Of a stretch of 64,000 bases of DNA, positions 58,155-64,000 are shown one piece after another. The notes beneath the pieces were generated by a model. It searched no databases. It saw only the letters and a list, made by a program, of their open reading frames with translations, and was not told where the DNA came from. Source of the DNA: Pezicula radicicola (Eukaryota > Ascomycota > Leotiomycetes > Helotiales > Dermateaceae). The position numbers and the translations under genes were made by a program. Each line of letters starts with the position of its first letter. Position 1 is the stretch's first letter. Location of the stretch: positions 250,766 through 314,765 of the forward strand of contig PDUO01000021.1 in assembly GCA_003008705.1 (NCBI GenBank), read 5' to 3'.

Positions 58155-58667
58155 TTACGACGTACTCGCCAATATGCCAGCGAATACGAATGAGACGTCT
58201 TATTGGTCAATGCGAGTTTGTAAGGATATAATATGTATGTATAACTAATAGAGATTATAAAATCAAACCTAACGCCTTTTAGATAGGCCTTTATTTAGCT
58301 TAGGTACCTCTACTACTACTTATATCAAAGTATAGTAAGTAGTAAGACAATAGAGAGTTAAGCTGTAGGCTAGGTTGTAGAGGGGGAATTCCTTATTAAA
58401 TAGACTTAAATCTATTACTTAAAACTACCTGAAATATATTATAAGTAAGGATATAAGTAAGGATTAGATATATAATTATTAGAGTAAGGTAAATATTAAT
58501 ATAAGGATAGAAAATAAAGGATATATTAATTATCGATTTAATGTAAGATAACCAGTTAGAATATTGATTTGCCGTATTGATCAATATATACCGCATTCGC
58601 ATTCGGGTTCTTATTAGTCAATAAGACGTCGTATTAACTAATACGAATATTGGCGAGCGCGTCGTAA
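58155..58667. mobile_element. 513-bp MITE-like element with terminal inverted repeats
   Basis: The left end TTACGACGTACTCGCCAATAT and the inverted right end TTACGACGCGCTCGCCAATAT match at 19 of 21 bases. Further in, ACGTCTTATTG is shared again at about base 40-50 of each end, so the imperfect TIR is about 60 bp. The interior is AT-rich with no ORF. TA dinucleotides at 58156-58157 and 58665-58666 could be the target duplication of a Tc1/mariner-type MITE. The right arm holds a 32-nt near-palindrome at 58612-58643 centred on GACGTC. It lies just upstream of the broken acyltransferase start. Confidence 0.72.
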
Positions 58668-61600
58668 AAGACTGGACGAAGTAATAATCAGGGGGAGACT
58701 GGGCAAAGACGATATGGGGTCATGGCTATCTTAACACGACTCGGAGATTTATTAAGTAATTTGGTTTCCTTATCTCGACCTATGCACAACCCTGATTTTT
58801 ACTAGATAAAATGAATTTCCATCATCACTTTCATGATCACAAATAATTCTAGGTTTCATGAGCTACAAACTTCATATCGAAGTAGGTAGCCTTCCTTTAG
58901 ACGTAGTTAGTGATGTTAATAGGGATATAGATTATCTGGAGATGTGGTACCATACTGTCTTGTTACTCTAGTCTAGTAGGAACTATAGCCTATGAACGCC
59001 GACCAAGTGTATAAATGATAATGTCACATGGTCGATATGTAAATAGGTAAAAAGATGCTGAAGCTAGCTTTAAAAATTAAAGGAGTCATGAAGAAGGTTT
59101 TGAGGAAACTAGATGCTGGAGGTAGAGGACGAAATTTTGGCATGCATCGTGACTGGACTCAGGAGTACAGAGTTTACTGCCGACACAACTCTAGTTCGGT
59201 CAACAAGAAGCATCTACTACTGCAGCGCCCATTTCCCATCAAAGAAATAGAAATTCCCTCAAATTAAATAGTGGAACGAATTACGACAAATACCGATTTC
59301 TCAACTGATGATTTTTCTTTCGTGTAGCTGGATGATACATTGTATGATCTCATATATAGTACTTTGGTATACGCGGTGTATTCCGTGACCCAGGGAATTG
59401 GGTGGATATCATCATATACAACGGATGGTGGAAAGTACTGTAAATAAGTTTCTGGTCAGTGAATCTGTCAGGAGAAGAACAATGATATAGTATTTAAATG
59501 GAAGGTAGATTTTCCCAACCCCATGTACTGTAACCATTCAGATACAGTTAGGACCAAAAGTATCGGAATTATAGACGCTTATTTATCTCGCGAGAACGAG
59601 GTGATATGACCGTCTTTAAGAGCCTTTCTTTTCCTTCATGTCATATTGAAGAAAATCTTCGATTACTCTTCATCGTCTCAGTTAGGCTAATTCGACCTAT
59701 CAAACTCTGGTTCCGATATTGCTAGAGTATGAGGTCAATACTGTCAATTTCTTGGGCATTGAGAGCAATTGAGTGTTCTAATTTGTAGCTCGGAAAAGGA
59801 CTAAGTCGACTAGACTTTAAGTGTAGCCTTGAGATGTGAGTTTAAAGAGGTTTGCAGTGGAGATTTTGACGCTTGATGCTACGTTAAAAGGAGTGAAGAA
59901 GAATGGCTAGAATAGCGGTCAAACTCGAGTTTTCGTTCTTGGTTGTGGTCATTTTGGAGAATTATACAGTTTATACTCGTGAAGTCGAATTTGTTCCTCT
60001 CTCGGAAGTGTTGAGAGGTTGTTGGATATGTCAACCGTTGGTATGTTCGGGGCTTCGAAGTTGTTGGTAGATATTTGATTTGGTAGGAGTGGGAGTGGGA
60101 TATTTGGTCCTTGGAAGGGGGCTCGTGAATGTTAAGGAGGTTGATGTAAGATCTGAAAACGTTGGCGCGTTAGGGAGGATATAGGACGTTGATGGGGAAT
60201 GCTAAGTTTTTTGGTGGATTTGAAGAAAGATATTTAGGTGAATTTGGTGAAAGGATGGTGGGGGAAGATGTGGGGGAGGAAACTGGGGAGTGTGGATGGG
60301 ATGGACTGTTCTCCAGAATACATGTCTTGTCTTGCTGTAAGCAGGAGATCCGACAATATTACAAGCTACTTCTATTTATGTCGGTAACAAATTTTTGAAG
60401 GGGCAAAAAGTACAGTAATAGCAGAGCATGAAAAGGCGGTATTTTCTACACGCGTTAGAACCAATAACTTGTGATGCCCCTTTCCCATTGAAAGTCTCCT
60501 CGGTTATGGAGTAGTTTTTCGAAGTCGGGACTCGGTGTCCGCGAAAGATTCCATCTAGCTTCTGAGACAGTAAGCAGTGAGAACGCAAAATTCAATGTTG
60601 GAAGAGAAACTTTGTTGAGACGAACAGTGTTTGTCTGTCTCGACCCATGAGACTTGCTAATTGCCATAATAACCGAGCTCGCTAGGTACGTAGGCATAGT
60701 ATCAAGGAAGCATTCAAGCGACTAGTGGTGCGAGAACATGACAGTTTCAAAGTCGTCCGAGTACTATTCTACTCCACATCCCGAATACATACGCGCACAT
60801 GGTTTAGAGATTTTCAATCCACAGTCCACCTGATATGGGTATGGGGAAGTTTGATTTGTGTCTGATATGCCTCGGGCAAAGTGGACACTTTTTTTTTCTA
60901 ACAGTATCGCCAATTATTCCACGGCTGTTGTGTGTTGTCTATTGACAATGACCACTTAGAAGAGGGCAATTTAGCACTCTTCGAAGTCAAGGAGATAATT
61001 CGTCTCTTTTAATGAACTCGTGGGCTGATTATTGTAACTTGTTAACGGGCTGACCAAGTAGTAAGTGAGGTCTCGGGACCACATGCAGCGACCACCGATC
61101 GGTCTCCCGTCAGCTTACATTTTAGCTTCCGAGGGCAGTCAATACCACCAATTCGACACCGCTATTGCCTCTCTTTAACTCTTTCTCAAAGCCTTTGTTG
61201 CATCTCTGCAAAAAATCGGTGACATCTCGACGCCGTCATCCCGACTGAGAATGCGATATGTATGGGCGCTGCCACGAGCGAGTTCGTATTTCCGTCTCAC
61301 CGGAATGATGTCCACTGGACGACCTAGAGGCCCCAATTTAAGCTTTTGGGTCCCCCACCAGAAATGCTCCTGATCGCCAGAGTTACCAGATGCAGACGAG
61401 CCAGACACCATTATTACGAGTCTTATTCCAGAGCCTCGCCGCAAGGATGAAGACCCCGACACGCCGTCATGGCTGCAATCTCTAAGAGCCGACATACCGA
61501 CGCAAAGCTGGGACGAGGCATGCAGTGAGCCAATGCCATGATGCTAATGCATTTGGTGTCGCAAATTCCAGAGATGAGCACCAATTTGCCATTGTGGGCA

Positions 61601-62051
61601 TTCGTACGGAGGTACTGTAGTGTCGTAATACGTTACTGTAATACCTTACTGTGTTACTCATCCCGACGACTCTGTCGCAACCTCTTCGTAAGTAAGAGAA
61701 AGGCCGACGGCGCGAGAAAGTGAGAGGACGAGTAAACGAGACGAAAATATTCGTGAGGTAGACGAGGCAGGCGAGGCACGCAAGAGAGCCAGCCAGGTCT
61801 CGCGTTACACCCTTGTACTGTACATAGGTAGCCGCCAATCATACGCTGCCCCGCCTGCAGGCTGCGCTGAAGGGGGGGTGCCGAATGCCGCGAGACCGTC
61901 TCTATTTGTCCACTTGGTTGCGTCAACCATCACTGGCCTATTTTTTTCTTTTTCTTCTTTTCTTTTCCTTTCTTTTTCTTCCCTTCCTCTTCTCTACATC
62001 TACTCCTAATTCCTCCACAGCAAGAGGCGCAACGCATTGCAGATACGGCTG
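58668..62051. other. Intergenic (3.4 kb)
   Basis: No recognisable gene. A 70-codon plus ORF at 59055 and a 106-codon minus ORF at 61175-61495 lack family features. GTACGGAGGTAC occurs at about 61604. A long C/T-rich tract at about 61938-62005 directly precedes the MFS gene and is typical of strong fungal promoters and leaders. Confidence 0.4.
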
Positions 62052-64000
62052 ATGGCAGCAAACGTTAACCACAAGACGATGGCCGAGGCACACCAAGACG
62101 AGGCTGAGGGTCAAGCTTTGGCAGGAGCCGGTGCAGGCAAAGGAACAACCATTGAAGGGCAAACGGACGAGCGACGCCACAACTTGACATCTTCGAATGG
62201 GACAAGCAGTACGAACGAGACGCTCATCAACAACGACGATGACGACCAGAATGCCGTCAAGGAAAATAATGCAGAGGCGACAAACAATACTACACCGCTC
62301 GAGAAAACCTCATCCGAGAACGGAGCTTCAACTACTCCGACTGCTGGAAACGCAGCAGAGCCAGAAGCATCACGAACAAAACTCCAGACGGTAGTCATTA
62401 TGCTATCGCTCTGTTCGTCCGTATTTCTCGCGGCTCTGGACACCACAATCATTACAACCGCCCTACCTACCATCAGCGAGCATTTCCATTCCAATGCAGG
62501 CTATACTTGGATCGGTTCGGCATATCTGCTCGCTTGCGCAGCATCGACACCGTCATGGGGGAAGATCAGCGACATTTGGGGTCGGAAACCAATTTTACTC
62601 TGCGCGGCAATAATATTCTTCATAGGAAGCTTATTATCCGCTGTAAGTGTGAGCATCGGGATGCTTATTATAGCAAGAGCCATACAAGGAATCGGCGGCG
62701 GCGGTCTGATTATCCTGGCCAATATTTGTGTCAGTGATTTGTTTAGCATGAGGAATAGAGGTAAATATTTTGGGATGATTGGAATGGTGTGGGCACTTGC
62801 CAGTGCCGTTGGACCAGTTCTGGGAGGTGTTTTTTCAGAAAAAGTGAGCTGGAGGTGGTGCTTTTACATCAATCTCCCAATTATTGGAGTTACCATTGGG
62901 AATCTCATCTTCTTTCTCCATTTAGATAACCCACGGACGCCAGTTTGGGATGGTCTGAAGGCTCTGGACTGGCTTGGAAGCCTTTTCATTGTTGGTGGCA
63001 CTCTCATGCTCCTGCTTGGTCTCGAATTCGGCGGCATCACATATCCATGGAGCTCGCCAATAGTTATTTGCCTAATTGTTTTTGGAATCCTAACTGCGTC
63101 ACTTTTCATCGTCAACGAGTGGAAGATTGCCAGGTACCCTGTTATGCCGCTTAGACTATTCAAACATCGGTCTAATATCGCTTCACTGACTGTCTGCTTT
63201 TTCCACGGCTTTGTCTTTATCGGTGGGACTTATTACCTGCCTCTTTACTTCCAAGCAGTTCTCGGTGCAACCCCACTACTTTCCGGTGTCTACACGCTCG
63301 CCCTCGCTCTATCCCTATCTTTTACGTCGGCCAGCACGGGGATTTTCATCAAGAAGACTGGTAAATATTTACCATGCATCTGGTTCGGCATGGCCACGAT
63401 GTGCCTTGGCTTTGGTCTCCTTATAGACTTGGATTCCAAACCAAACTGGGCCAAAATCATCATCTTCCAAATCATAGCAGTAAGTACCCATATTTTCTCC
63501 GACGATAGAACTCATACTCCTGAATCCTGAAGTTTCCCGGGTTTGCGGAGCTCATGACATCCCAACAGCATGTCACTACCCGTTAAAATACCCAGCAAAC
63601 TCCTGGATCGTGTCACAACCCTTCCTTCTGAGAAACCCACTAACATTTTTCGTTTAGGGTGTCGGAGTCGGACCAAATTTCCAATCTCCCCTCATCGCCC
63701 TTCAAACAATGGTGCCCCGTCGTGACATCGCTACTGCAACCGCAACATTCGGCTTTACCCGCAACCTAGCAACCTCCATATCCGTCGTAATCGGCGGTGT
63801 AGTCTTCCAAAACGAAATGCAAAAGAAACGAGACTACCTACTTGCCACTCTAGGGGAGACAATCGCAGGCCAGCTCTCAGGAACCTCGGCAGGAGCATCC
63901 GTGGGAATCGTCGCCGCGCTCCCAGCAGCACAGCGTGAAATTGCTAGGACAGCTTTCTATCAAAGTTTGAGATCAATGTGGATTATGTATGCATGTTTTG
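62052..64000 (+). CDS. MFS drug transporter, DHA2 (14-TMS) type, 5' part
   Basis: Exon 1 is 62052-63479, intron 63480-63657 (178 nt), exon 2 63658 to beyond 64000. I chose the ATG at 62052; another at 62079 is possible. A hydrophilic, Ser/Thr/Glu/Asn-rich N-terminus of about 115 residues precedes the membrane part. Motif A reads GKISDIWGRKP, and motif C is GPVLGGVFSE. LAALDTTIITTALPTI in TMS1 is the D1 motif of DHA2 drug/proton antiporters. At least eleven hydrophobic segments are visible before the window ends. Exon 2 opens GVGVGPNFQSPLIALQT, as in the family. The probable role is efflux of toxic compounds or secondary metabolites across the plasma membrane. The 3' end is missing. Confidence 0.92.

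Noticed and set aside
59055..59267. 70-codon ORF with a basic N-terminus
   Set aside because: Short, isolated, no recognisable feature; length is not unusual by chance.
61175..61495. 106-codon minus-strand ORF upstream of the MFS gene
   Set aside because: No domain, no intron support, and composition of random sequence; could be revisited with RNA data.
51342..64000. A secondary-metabolite gene cluster (transporters plus acyltransferase)
   Set aside because: No core synthase (PKS, NRPS, terpene cyclase, DMAT) is visible, and the acyltransferase is broken; adjacency alone is not enough.
1..64000. CRISPR arrays or bacterial-type operons
   Set aside because: Spliced genes and eukaryotic RNA genes throughout; no direct-repeat/spacer array seen.

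Overview
The window looks like a chromosome arm of a filamentous ascomycete (Pezizomycotina, possibly Leotiomycetes; the class is an inference). The evidence is: short introns of about 50-180 nt with GTAAGT-like donors, CTAAC/CTGAC branch sites and YAG acceptors; a CFEM/PTH11-type receptor; a lone dispersed 5S rRNA gene; and AT-rich transposon relics whose stop codons fit C-to-T decay of the RIP type.

Left part (1-25.6 kb): the 3' end of an epoxide hydrolase, a 27-residue metallothionein gene split by an intron, an Ap4A phosphorylase (APA2 type), an intron-containing tRNA-Ser(GCU), a fungal protein of unknown function, a Cps1-type family 2 polysaccharide synthase, a BTB-like fungal protein and GWT1 of the GPI-anchor pathway. 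Two gene-free blocks of about 6.7 kb each flank the polysaccharide synthase and carry simple repeats and many GTAC-rich motifs.

Middle (28.6-43.3 kb): a KIN4-type kinase, a metallo-beta-lactamase-fold protein with an altered HxHxDH motif, an APH-like kinase, an unknown Cys/Met-rich protein, a RING-like protein lacking one zinc ligand, and an eight-exon CFEM-7TM receptor.

Decayed block (44.4-50.9 kb): a RIP-degraded Tc1/mariner-like transposon, a broken transcription-factor-like gene, a 5'-truncated glycosyltransferase that stops at a palindrome, another RIP-like coding relic, and an apparently intact 5S rRNA gene.

Right part (51.3-64 kb): a type II membrane O-fucosyltransferase-like protein divergent from a PTR2 peptide transporter of eight exons, a BAHD/TRI101-like acyltransferase broken by an in-frame TGA with a 513-bp MITE-like element just upstream of its start, and the 5' part of a DHA2-type MFS drug transporter running off the window.

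The genes do not form an obvious biosynthetic cluster or operon-like system. Housekeeping genes (APA2, GWT1, KIN4, CPS1) are interleaved with lineage-specific genes and repeat relics. I found no convincing new multi-gene system. The best leads are the repeat families, the MITE/acyltransferase pair, the altered RING and the metallo-beta-lactamase variant. All exon borders are read by eye from splice signals and family similarity.
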